Assembly: GCA_938016265.1 (NCBI GenBank)
Contig: CALLWB010000081.1
Span: 1 to 64,000 of the forward strand
Reading direction: 5' to 3'
DNA length: 64,000 nucleotides
Source of the DNA: an uncultured Saprospiraceae bacterium
Lineage (GTDB): Bacteria; Bacteroidota; Bacteroidia; Chitinophagales; Saprospiraceae
Positions 1 to 8,196 of the stretch are shown one piece after another (the stretch's first letter is position 1; each line of letters begins with the position of its first letter). The notes below the pieces were generated by a model, which saw nothing but the letters and a program-made list of their open reading frames with translations, had not been told where the DNA came from and did no database searches. A program made the translations under genes and the position numbers.

Positions 1-20
1 TTCTATAAAATTAGAGAGGT

Positions 21-464
21 TTAATTACATCCTCCTTGGCCAATTCCAGCAGAAAATGGTTGATTACTTTGACTACTGCCACAAAGTCTAATCGCTTTAT
101 ACTTGTAATTAACTCCTGCTTGTAAATTTCCAAATACAGCGTAATAATTACTGGTCACTACTTCAGCAATTTTACCAACTCCCAATTGATACAACTCATA
201 TCTTTTGGTACTCCCATTTGTACTGAAGGCATACACATATCTTGAAGTACAGTTTCTATAACTAGACCAGTGCGAGGAGGAAGGGATCGTTGTGCAAGCT
301 CTTAAGTCTGAATTTGTAGATCGCTCCCTGTCTGGTTCTGGAGAATAAACTTCAAGAACTGATTCTTCATTTAGGATACTATCTTCTTTTTGGCAAGAAG
401 TCATTAAAACAGATATTGTCATTATGGCCAATACACTAAATAAAACACTTTTGAATTTTTTCAT
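21..464 (-). CDS. Small secreted lipoprotein, function unknown
   Basis: A 147-residue protein with a lipoprotein signal peptide: Lys-rich start, hydrophobic stretch, then a lipobox LMTSC with the lipidated Cys near residue 24. It should be exported and anchored in the envelope. The mature part is Ser/Thr/Tyr-rich, holds several Cys residues and ends in GIGQGGCN. I recognise no domain; the residues from about 60 onward could form a small beta-fold. The next gene on the same strand (959-1312) also makes a short Cys-containing exported protein with a Gly-rich end, so the two may be of a kind. Function unknown. Confidence 0.7.
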   Translation of the reverse strand: MKKFKSVLFSVLAIMTISVLMTSCQKEDSILNEESVLEVYSPEPDRERSTNSDLRACTTIPSSSHWSSYRNCTSRYVYAFSTNGSTKRYELYQLGVGKIAEVVTSNYYAVFGNLQAGVNYKYKAIRLCGSSQSNQPFSAGIGQGGCN

Positions 465-958
465 AATTTGTTGTTGTTTTTAAAAATATACCTACTCTAT
501 TTTGGCTTTTCGGTTTTCGCCATTTTTTATAATTTGATAAAATTCTGTCTAAGAATTTTGATTTTTGGCATAGCAAGCCTAGCTAATCCTTGAGAGGGCT
601 AGGTGTATTACTGTAGTATTAGAATTAAGTGCCCACGGGAGGCTGTATCTCCAGAGGAGCGCTTCCTGTTATGGCTTACCGAACCTTTTCTTGTTGGTTT
701 TTATTAACACTGATCAAAACATGCAAAAACTGCACTTAGCATACGGCGTGAATATTGATCTATGGTTAAAATGTATTACTACCTAATAATTAGAATGTCG
801 AAATAAGGCGCATACGTGACTGTCTTCCTAGTTACCCTCTAGTAGATTGATAGTTTTCTAAATAAAATTATGTTTTAAATTTCAGTTTCAGCAGAGCCGG
901 GATATTTTACAAAAACAACCAAACGAGAAACTTTTTACCGGATATTCTATATCCATTT
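465..958. other. Intergenic stretch without a recognisable gene
   Basis: About 490 bases with no convincing ORF and no tRNA-like fold. A weak inverted repeat CCTAGC/GCTAGG (579-584 with 598-603) is the only local structure I noted. It may hold the promoter of the lipoprotein gene that reads leftward at 464. Confidence 0.5.
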
Positions 959-1312
959 CTAACCTCCTCCAAAGCAGCCCGCTTTTGGACTGATGACAAC
1001 GACACAGCCATCGTAGAGGGTAGAGTTGCCCTCTTTTACCTTGCAATTTAGCATTACACTAGTACTAGTGCACCCTTTGGTAATGTATTTATAGTCTGAA
1101 CAAGAAGAGGCGTTCTTACATAGGGATATACCGGTAAGCTCAATTTCATCTACTTGTGACGAAGTTGATACTTGGAAGTGGTAAATTTCATAAATGGCAG
1201 TTTCACCGAGTTTTGTGGCACTCATATAAATATTTGGAACTTGACTATAAACAAAACAGACGTTTGTTATCAGCATGGCACTAAGGAGGGCTAGATTCAC
1301 AATGGTTTTCAT
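959..1312 (-). CDS. Small secreted Cys-containing protein, function unknown
   Basis: A 117-residue protein with an SPI-type signal peptide (MKTIVNLALLSAMLITNVCF..., likely cut near YSQ at about residue 24). The mature part has at least five Cys residues (SLCKNASSC, KGCTS, LNCKV, GCVVV, GCFGGG), which suggests disulfide bonds outside the cytoplasm. No domain recognised. It is divergent from the helical-repeat gene that begins near 1560, and shares the intergenic region with it. Other copies of that helical family in this window also lie next to genes for exported proteins. Confidence 0.65.
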   Translation of the reverse strand: MKTIVNLALLSAMLITNVCFVYSQVPNIYMSATKLGETAIYEIYHFQVSTSSQVDEIELTGISLCKNASSCSDYKYITKGCTSTSVMLNCKVKEGNSTLYDGCVVVISPKAGCFGGG

Positions 1313-1458
1313 AACAACTAATTTTTTTATAAGAATGAATATTAGAATAATTTTTATAAGACTTAAATGTAGTGTATATGATGTAGTATTAAAAAGTAGG
1401 TTTTTTAGTCTAAATTCAAAAAATAGGATAGAAAAAGTTTAGTTAAAATGGAAATTTG

Positions 1459-1491
1459 CTTGTTTTAATTGTTGTAAATCAGTTATTTTTG
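1459..1491 (+). promoter_or_regulatory. Putative Bacteroidota-type promoter
   Basis: A -7 element TATTTTTG (1484-1491, consensus TAnnTTTG) lies 21 bases after CTTG (1459-1462, consensus TTTG). It would start a transcript about 60 bases before the helical-repeat gene. The spacing is slightly long, so confidence is modest. Confidence 0.4.
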
Positions 1492-1559
1492 TTGAAATTT
1501 TAATTGATTTTAAATCTTAAATAATCATCGAAAAAATTCCCTTAAGTCAAACTAAAGTT

Positions 1560-3041
1560 TTGATACTCCTTCATCAGTTTGACAAAACTGAGCTTAAAGA
1601 GCTGGGATTGTGGGTGAATTCTCCAATTCACAACAGTTCGAAAAAGATAGTTAAGCTATTCGAATGCATAAAAAAGAGACGGAAAAATGCTTCTCCCCTC
1701 AATGAATATGTTTTACTCAAATCAATGGGGGTAATACCCAGTGCCTCAAAGAAGACTGCGATTTCGGAACGTAATAGAAAAGAGCTCCAGCAAGCGTTAC
1801 ATCTTCTTTATTTGCAGGCGCAGGATTTTATAGTCTGGAAAAGCATAAAACGAGATAACATCCAGGCAAAGAGACGAATAATGGATACCTACCTGGAGAA
1901 AAAAGTGTATAGTTTGATTCCCTCCTTATTGAACAAGGCCAAAAGAGAACTAGAAAGTGCATCCGTTTGGAATATAAAGTACCATGAAGATCTTTTTGCA
2001 CTATCAGAAATTGAGTTTTACCTTACGATTTTGCTTGGAAATCGAAAGACAGATACAGAACTGCAAAATGTAATAGAAAAACTGAGGCAATCTTTTTTTA
2101 GTAGCAGTCTCAAGTACTATTGTTCGATGGTGAATTATGAAAAGATCTTAAAGGTGAAATTTGATTATCCTTTCCTGACCCAAATCAAGACCCACCTTGC
2201 GAATAGTCCAGACCAACAATTGCCAATCATTCGGGTGTATTACTCCTTATTAAAACTTTTGGAAGAGGAACAACGGGAGGATTACTATACGTTGAAAAAC
2301 TACTTGTTCGAACATTTGGATAACTTCGGGATAACGGATATCCGTCAGTTTTTCAACTTTATGACCAATCATTGTATATGGAAATTGCGAAATGGAGAAA
2401 AAGAATTTCTAAGAGAACGGTTTGAAATTTATCAGAAAGGGATTCTTCTTCAATGTTGGACTGCCGGCACTTATTTTTCAGAACACCAATTTGTTAATAT
2501 TATTAAAACTGCAATAACTCTGAAGGAATTGGATTGGGCACAATCCTTCTTTGACGCACACACTGATTTACTCAATCCTGATGTAAAAGACATTTTTATC
2601 CATTATTATCATGCGTTGTATGCCTTTGAATTGAAAGATTATCAAAAAACTCAAGAATTCCTTGGACGAATACAAACAAATGAAGATTTTACCTATTATC
2701 TGCAATTCAAAATTTTATACATCAAACTATTTTATGACAAGCGCGACCTGAATCCCCAAAATGCAGAAACTCATATTGTCAATTACGAGGCGGATGCGCT
2801 TAGGCAGTATCTTCTAAAAGGGAATAATAGAAAGATGGCAGAACCGATTCGTTTGTTGTATAGCAACTTTACTAATTTCTTTCTTCGTATCCTTCGTCGT
2901 AAGAAGAAAATTCTTTTTCAGAAATCCCTCACCAAAGCAAATTTAGTAGTCCTGCAGAATGATCTCCATAATCTTAAACCTGTAGTAGAGCGACTATGGC
3001 TGGAAGAAAAAATAGCAGAGCTCATGTTGGAGGTAAACTAA
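1560..3041 (+). CDS. Helical-repeat protein, paralogue 1 of 3, function unknown
   Basis: A roughly 493-residue, Leu/Lys/Glu-rich, mostly alpha-helical protein with no signal peptide or membrane segment, so probably cytoplasmic. The N-terminus (LLHQFDKTELKELGLWV, then SPIHNSS) aligns with that of the protein at 50593-51996 (LLRLLTKKELKSLQKFV, then SPYFNTD) and more weakly with the one at 28551-30095. The three are a paralogous family that I cannot name; a TPR- or HEAT-like superhelix is an inference. The first usable start here is TTG at 1560. The alignment with the paralogue runs about seven residues further upstream, so the real start could be a rarer codon such as ATT at 1536. No ATG is available after the in-frame stop at 1518. 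Converges on the phosphatase gene 3077-4060. Confidence 0.75.
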   Translation: MILLHQFDKTELKELGLWVNSPIHNSSKKIVKLFECIKKRRKNASPLNEYVLLKSMGVIPSASKKTAISERNRKELQQALHLLYLQAQDFIVWKSIKRDNIQAKRRIMDTYLEKKVYSLIPSLLNKAKRELESASVWNIKYHEDLFALSEIEFYLTILLGNRKTDTELQNVIEKLRQSFFSSSLKYYCSMVNYEKILKVKFDYPFLTQIKTHLANSPDQQLPIIRVYYSLLKLLEEEQREDYYTLKNYLFEHLDNFGITDIRQFFNFMTNHCIWKLRNGEKEFLRERFEIYQKGILLQCWTAGTYFSEHQFVNIIKTAITLKELDWAQSFFDAHTDLLNPDVKDIFIHYYHALYAFELKDYQKTQEFLGRIQTNEDFTYYLQFKILYIKLFYDKRDLNPQNAETHIVNYEADALRQYLLKGNNRKMAEPIRLLYSNFTNFFLRILRRKKKILFQKSLTKANLVVLQNDLHNLKPVVERLWLEEKIAELMLEVN

Positions 3042-3076
3042 AACTTTTGATTTCGACGAATGGTGAACCCGCCAAT

Positions 3077-4060
3077 TCACAACAAAACCCGCCCAATCAA
3101 CCCACGGTGATCCGAACTTCCACCCTTCAAAACCTCCGCAGAAATCGGTGAAATAGATCCCTGCGCAAAAATATAATCCAACGTCAGAAATGGTCGTTTG
3201 TAGCCGCTTGAATTGGGGAAGTTAAAACGCAACCCAGTACCCTTTTTATTGAATAAGTCAACAAAATCGTAGCGGAATTGATGGTAAAGCGGTTCTATTT
3301 TCATAGTATTAAAATCTCCAATAAGGATTTTTTTCTCAGCGCTCGATTTTTCCATCTCAAGAAGGATTTGGTGGGTTTGTATTTTTCGTTGTTGGTAATT
3401 GCGGTGGTACAATTCTAGGAAGCGGTCAGGGTTTTCGACGGCGATGGCTGGAGAGGATAAGTGGGCGTTGCACAATTCGACGGGTTGGTTGTTGATGGTA
3501 AGTTGGACGCATTGGGCGATGGGGAGCCGTGAGGTGTTGTACAAGTATCGGAGGTTGGTGATTGGGTATTTTGAATAGATGCCAATGCCGTGTGTGCCTT
3601 CCAATGCTTTGGTTTTTTGGTACTTGTAGGTTGGTAATTTGCTTCGAAGTTGTTGCTCCCAGGCTGGAGTTACTTCCTGGACGACTAGTATGTCGGGATC
3701 ATTTTTCTTAATCAGCTGCAAGGAGGAATTTGGATGTCTATTTTTGAAAAACAGATTGTAGGTCATAAAACTAACTTCTGTTTTGGTATTGGAATGCGCT
3801 AAACTTTGATAATGGATTTTCGTCCACGCCCATTCCAGAAATATTCCCGAAAGGGCTAGAATCAAACAAACATTGATCATCGAAAATCGATCTTTTTTAA
3901 AAATAAACAAGCATCCAATTCCAAGCAAAAACAATATCCATCGACCAAAATTTAACCCACTCCCAAGTAAAAAATGATGCCGGCCCACAAGCAAAATCCA
4001 GGTAGTGAAAGCAAGGAGCAGTGCTACTGTTTGTCCGAATATTCTAGCAGGTTTTCTCAT
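3077..4060 (-). CDS. Membrane-anchored endonuclease/exonuclease/phosphatase (EEP) family protein
   Basis: A 327-residue protein with three hydrophobic segments (about 7-27, 38-55, 61-80) and a C-terminal EEP domain (about 95-327). The family's metal and catalytic motifs are visible: Asn102 (TYNLF), Glu129 (VVQEV), His200 (CNAH), GDFN at 248-251, Asp295 (LDYIF) and the closing SDH at 316-318. EEP enzymes hydrolyse phosphodiester or phosphomonoester bonds in nucleic acids, phospholipids or inositol phosphates; the substrate here cannot be told. The membrane anchor puts the catalytic domain at the membrane, probably on the outer face. Converges with the helical-repeat gene ending at 3041, with only 35 bases between. 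Confidence 0.85.
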   Translation of the reverse strand: MRKPARIFGQTVALLLAFTTWILLVGRHHFLLGSGLNFGRWILFLLGIGCLFIFKKDRFSMINVCLILALSGIFLEWAWTKIHYQSLAHSNTKTEVSFMTYNLFFKNRHPNSSLQLIKKNDPDILVVQEVTPAWEQQLRSKLPTYKYQKTKALEGTHGIGIYSKYPITNLRYLYNTSRLPIAQCVQLTINNQPVELCNAHLSSPAIAVENPDRFLELYHRNYQQRKIQTHQILLEMEKSSAEKKILIGDFNTMKIEPLYHQFRYDFVDLFNKKGTGLRFNFPNSSGYKRPFLTLDYIFAQGSISPISAEVLKGGSSDHRGLIGRVLL

Positions 4061-4797
4061 GATGAAATGGTTGATTTTTAGCAGTTGCTCGTAGAGGAGT
4101 GTGATAGTAATGAATGGTTCATTTTAAGGAAAAAGGCAATGTAGTATAAGTTATTGATTATCAAGTTTTTGGAAAAAAGTATAGAGTCCTCCACGATTGT
4201 GGGAGGGCTTTCCCAACCCTCCCCACCGCCTCCCTGATTTTCGAAAAAATCAGGGAGCAAAAATCAAACATTTCAGTACTTGATAGAGCAACCCCAACCC
4301 TAGTGGTATGCCCTAGAACTAAAACTATGAAAAATCGGCCGTATGACTGCAGGGAGAAACAATTCCTCCTACTATATAGAGTCAAAATTTGGGATTTTAC
4401 ATAAATCAGTTTTCAGATTTCTCCCAAAAACTTCCACAATTCATTCACAATCAGGGAGAAAAAATTTTAAAAAAAGTTGAGTTTTCAAAATGAAAAATGA
4501 CCTAATGCCATGATTCTAATCAAATTTTATGCGCTGCTTGACTTTTTTATTCATCGAAATGAAGGGGAATATCTACTTAAGATTGTTCCAAAGCGAATTC
4601 GTCTACAATTCGTTCTTTAAAAAATCAAACCTCCAAAAGTTGATTTCGTACTTTATAAGTTTTTTTCAAAACGAATTAAACCTTCTGATTATTATCTGGT
4701 CATAATAATCGTAAACCATTTTATAACATTGAAGTTGGCTACTGATTCTGGAGGTACCCCAAGAATTTTAATACAACTTCCCATAAAAAGCAAGATA
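4061..4797. other. Long intergenic region with nested GC-rich inverted repeats
   Basis: About 740 bases between divergent genes. Short ORFs here have no coding character. The notable part is 4188-4257: CCTCCAC (4188-4194) can pair with GTGGGAGG (4199-4206), the same GTGGGAGGG can instead pair with CCCTCCCCAC (4217-4226), and a perfect 12-bp stem CTCCCTGATTTT/AAAATCAGGGAG (4230-4241 with 4246-4257) follows. No T-run follows on either strand, so it is not a standard terminator. Confidence 0.6.
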
Positions 4798-5208
4798 ATG
4801 AGAAATACAACAGCAATAATATTCGTCGCTCTATTTAGTTTAGTTTTTTCAGCATTCACACCAGCAGATGCCGCTTTTAAATTTGGAAATTGGGTTCGAG
4901 TCGGTTCCAAAAAAGTAGATTTTAAAATTGACAGAGACGTCCTCCACGTAGGCCCTTCAAAAGGCAAGTTCGATCGCCTAAAATTACAAGTAACAGGCGG
5001 TGATCTAAACATGAGAAAGATGGTCATCGAATACGGCAATGGAGAAAAAGAAACGATCAACTTAAAACAAAAATTCAAAGCAGGAACAGGATCAAGAATC
5101 GTTGATTTGAATGGCGGAAAGCGAGTGATAAAAGATATTACCTTCTGGTACGATACCAGGAATAATGCGAATAGGAAAGCCGTCTTGCACGTTCTTGGCA
5201 ATCATTAA
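4798..5208 (+). CDS. Small secreted beta-rich protein (DUF2541-like)
   Basis: I place the start at the ATG at 4798, which gives 136 residues beginning MRNTTAIIFVALFSLVFSAF with a clear signal peptide cut near ADAA. An upstream ATG at 4729 would add 23 residues of non-signal sequence and is unlikely. The mature protein (VRVGSKKVDFKIDRDVLHV..., then KLQVTGGDLNMRKMVIEYGNG...) looks like one compact beta-sandwich ending in a conserved-looking ITFWYDT motif. It resembles small exported DUF2541-type proteins, but that family call is from memory and tentative. No lipobox and no catalytic residues. A terminator follows at 5298. Confidence 0.7.
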   Translation: MRNTTAIIFVALFSLVFSAFTPADAAFKFGNWVRVGSKKVDFKIDRDVLHVGPSKGKFDRLKLQVTGGDLNMRKMVIEYGNGEKETINLKQKFKAGTGSRIVDLNGGKRVIKDITFWYDTRNNANRKAVLHVLGNH

Positions 5209-5297
5209 GGAGAAACGTTTGGCAAAAAACGGGAAGCGAGAAAGTAAGAACGTTCCTGTTTACTCAAAGAAGGATAATAATAGTGTTTAATAGTGTT

Positions 5298-5336
5298 AAT
5301 CCCGGGAAAGACTGACGTCTATTCCGGGATTTTTTG
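5298..5336 (+). terminator. Rho-independent terminator
   Basis: Stem AATCCCGG / CCGGGATT around a loop of about 17 bases, followed by a T-run (TTTTTTG). It sits downstream of the small secreted protein ending at 5208 and separates it from the ABC exporter gene. Confidence 0.8.
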
Positions 5337-5445
5337 TTGAGTTTATACAGGCCAATTCCAGCAAAAAATATCTTTCGCAGAACTTTGCAATGGATATGCT
5401 GTTTAATACTTAACTTTACCATTAAATAAATTCGAAAAACAACGA

Positions 5446-7248
5446 ATGGCCCGACGAGGAAGAACCGACGACAAAGCACCAAAAGGAAAACTTAGCAAAG
5501 AAAGTCTACGCGACTCTATGCAGATTTTTAGATACATTCTGCCTTATAAGTGGTATTTGATTTTTGGATTGATTTTGTTGACCTTGTCGACCTCAGTCAC
5601 CCTCTTTTTTCCTGGTATTTTTGGAGAAATGGCCAATGTCGCCATTGGGACCGCAGAATATGGATATTCGCTCAATCAACTGATGCTTTTCTCCGGGATG
5701 ATTTTGTTGATTCAAAGTGTGACCTCCTTCATCCGAGTCTTATTGTTTGCTCGAGTCAGCGAACGCGGAATGGCAGATTTGCGAAAAGCCCTCTATCAGA
5801 AATTGATCACCCTACCAGTTACTTACTTCGACAATCATCGGGTAGGGGAGATGACCAGCAGAATAACGACGGACGTTTCTAAATTGTACGATATTTTTTC
5901 TTTTGTAATCGCTCAATTTATGCGACAGTTGATTTTGTTGCTGGGCGGTATTATTGTGATTTTCGTTTCTGCGCCCAAGCTGACCTTGATCATGTTGGCT
6001 ACGTTCCCGTTTATTGTCATCAGCACTATATTTTTTGGACGGTTCATCCGAAAGTTGTCACGCAGCCGCCAAGACGAATTAGCAAAATCCAACATCGTAG
6101 TAGATGAGACCTTAAGCGCCATCAATATCGTAAAGGCCTACACCAACGAGTGGTTTGAAGTCCGCCGATATGGCGAGTCGATTGATAAAGTGGTGACGAT
6201 CGGACTGCGGCTAGCTACTTGGCGTGGCGCGTTTATCACCTTTGTTATTGGGATTTTATTTGGCGGGATTATTTTTATTGTTTGGCAAGGAGCTCGTATG
6301 GTCTTGGCAGGAGAAATGGTGTTTGGGGATTTGTTGTCCTTCATTTTTTATACAGCGTTTATTGGAGGAGCGATTGGCTCGTTGTCTGGGGTGTATGAGC
6401 AACTGCTTACGGCACTTGGAGCAACGGAGCGCGTGCGCCAAATCCTGAACGACGTTTCAGAAGTAGAACCAGAAGATGCCCTGAAATATAAAGATCAAAA
6501 ACTTATGGGCGATATTGTATTTGAAAATCTTCAATTTTCCTACCCTTCCAGGCAAGATATTGAAGTGTTAAAAGGCATAAACCTCCACATAGAATCCGGT
6601 AAAACAGTCGCATTGGTAGGCGCTAGTGGAGCGGGAAAGTCTACCTTGATTCAAATGCTCCTTCGATTTTACACGTCAGAGCAAGGACGGATTTTAGTAG
6701 ACAATAAAGACATTCGAGACTACAATCTTACTCACTATCGAAGTAATATGGCGCTAGTACCCCAGGAAGTCATCTTGTTTGGCGGTACCATCCTCGAAAA
6801 TATCTCCTACGGCCAGGAAGAAGCCACCGAAGACGATGTAAAACAAGCAGCCATCAAGGCAAATGCCTGGGAGTTTATCTCTACTTTCCCAGAAGGTTTG
6901 GAAACGATCGTTGGCGAACGCGGCATCAAATTGTCAGGTGGTCAGCGGCAGCGAATTGCTATCGCACGTGCTATTTTGCGGGATCCTGCGATCTTGTTGT
7001 TAGATGAAGCGACTTCGAGTTTGGATGCGGAGTCTGAAAAAGTGGTGCAAGAAGCACTGGATGCATTGATGGAAGGCCGGACGTCCATTATCATCGCGCA
7101 CCGGTTGGCTACGATACGGAATGTGGATTGCATTTATGTGTTGGAAAACGGCCGCATCATTGAAGAAGGGACGCACGAAGAATTGTTTGTTAAGGAGAAT
7201 GGGGCATATAGTAATCTGGCGAAGCTGCAGTTTGATGCCACCTCGTAG
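5446..7248 (+). CDS. ABC exporter, fused permease and ATPase (MsbA-like)
   Basis: A 600-residue half-transporter. The N-terminal half (about 30-330) is an ABC type-1 exporter membrane domain with six hydrophobic segments, starting at the conserved LPYKWYLIFGLILL. The C-terminal half is the nucleotide-binding domain: Walker A GASGAGKST (about 391-399), Q-loop VPQEV, signature LSGGQRQRIA (about 495), Walker B ILLLDEATSSLD (about 514-525), H-loop AHRLAT. Length and architecture fit homodimeric exporters of lipids or drugs such as MsbA. The adjoining minus-strand genes look like lipopolysaccharide-type sugar genes, so lipid A/LPS-core flipping is a reasonable inference, but substrate cannot be read from sequence. 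Converges on the kdsC-like gene. Confidence 0.92.
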   Translation: MARRGRTDDKAPKGKLSKESLRDSMQIFRYILPYKWYLIFGLILLTLSTSVTLFFPGIFGEMANVAIGTAEYGYSLNQLMLFSGMILLIQSVTSFIRVLLFARVSERGMADLRKALYQKLITLPVTYFDNHRVGEMTSRITTDVSKLYDIFSFVIAQFMRQLILLLGGIIVIFVSAPKLTLIMLATFPFIVISTIFFGRFIRKLSRSRQDELAKSNIVVDETLSAINIVKAYTNEWFEVRRYGESIDKVVTIGLRLATWRGAFITFVIGILFGGIIFIVWQGARMVLAGEMVFGDLLSFIFYTAFIGGAIGSLSGVYEQLLTALGATERVRQILNDVSEVEPEDALKYKDQKLMGDIVFENLQFSYPSRQDIEVLKGINLHIESGKTVALVGASGAGKSTLIQMLLRFYTSEQGRILVDNKDIRDYNLTHYRSNMALVPQEVILFGGTILENISYGQEEATEDDVKQAAIKANAWEFISTFPEGLETIVGERGIKLSGGQRQRIAIARAILRDPAILLLDEATSSLDAESEKVVQEALDALMEGRTSIIIAHRLATIRNVDCIYVLENGRIIEEGTHEELFVKENGAYSNLAKLQFDATS

Positions 7249-7375
7249 TTACAATTCACGAATTGTCTCTATGTCTGTAAATCTCTCCATCCATGAATTG
7301 ATACCAGCCAATCAACAATCAAAATGAAAAAGAGATTGACCAAAAAGAAAGGATCCATATTCATTTTATTAGCGA

Positions 7376-8041
7376 TCATTGACCACCAACCTTCGTGACT
7401 ATTGCCTGTCGCAAACCCAAATACTCCAAATAAACCGCACCATACTCCATCCGCTGACTAACCGTCTCCTCAAAATTCCCCCGCAACCCAATCAACAGTT
7501 CAGCAACTTCTCGGACAGCATGCGCTCCCCCTTCCATTCCAGTAATGTAATCACAACCTCCACGATTCACAATAAACTCCCTTAGCAACGGACTAGCAGC
7601 CCGCCGCACACAAACAGACAGTCCACAAAGACCAGCCGCTTTCAAATCAAGAATGTCGTCAAAAACAAATAGGATTTCCTCCAAAGCAAAATTATTCTCC
7701 AACGCCAATCGAGCAATCGTCGCCGCCTTGTCCTTGTTATTCAGCAACACAACATCCAAATGCTCCCGCTCCGCAAACCCAATAGCCGACAGGTTATTCG
7801 CCCCAGTAATAACCCCGGTAAAAGGCAATTCCTTATGCGCCAACCAATGACTAAAACGAAGCATATTCACCCCCATCGAATCCGGTTCAGAAAATGGACT
7901 ACCAGTTCCTCCATGTCTCTTAATCCCCGCATTAAACACCCCATCCCAATCAAACAAAATACATCGAATGTCAGAAAGTTTCTTTTGAATCTCGGTTGGA
8001 GAACTGAGAAATTGACCACCTAGCTGTTTAAATTGCTCCAT
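7376..8041 (-). CDS. KdsC-like HAD phosphatase (ulosonate-phosphate phosphatase)
   Basis: A 221-residue HAD-superfamily phosphatase. Motif I is DWDGVFNAG (Asp31 nucleophile, Asp33 acid/base), motif II is ITGANN (Thr79), the Lys of motif III lies in NKDKAATI (103-105), motif IV is VFDDILD (128-132). The C-terminal segment GGAHAVREVAELL matches the GGxGAVRE tail of KdsC (3-deoxy-octulosonate-8-phosphate phosphatase), which with the neighbouring kdsA-like gene supports the call. It differs from ordinary KdsC: about 45 residues longer (extensions at both ends), and the usual RDG near residue 53 reads PDSMG. Last gene of the minus-strand cluster, 155 bases after the transaldolase-CBS gene. Exact substrate uncertain. 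Confidence 0.8.
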   Translation of the reverse strand: MEQFKQLGGQFLSSPTEIQKKLSDIRCILFDWDGVFNAGIKRHGGTGSPFSEPDSMGVNMLRFSHWLAHKELPFTGVITGANNLSAIGFAEREHLDVVLLNNKDKAATIARLALENNFALEEILFVFDDILDLKAAGLCGLSVCVRRAASPLLREFIVNRGGCDYITGMEGGAHAVREVAELLIGLRGNFEETVSQRMEYGAVYLEYLGLRQAIVTKVGGQ

Positions 8042-8196
8042 TTTTTTTTATGGTTAATTGTGAATTGCTGTAAAATTCAGCGCTTTTTAAGTCTAAAAGG
8101 ATTGGTAAGCTCCTCCCGTTAGTAAAAGTGCATTTTGTCCTCTCTAAGCTCTACATTCAGTTTTTTTGCGCCAGCAAAACGAGTCTTGCTACTAGA

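Noticed and set aside
4078-4385. Two overlapping minus-strand ORFs of 60 and 74 residues
   Set aside because: They run through the inverted-repeat region, have odd composition and no start context; more likely chance.
4692-5201. 169-residue minus-strand ORF
   Set aside because: It lies opposite the gene at 4798-5208, which has a clear signal peptide and typical coding pattern; the antisense frame shows no motif.
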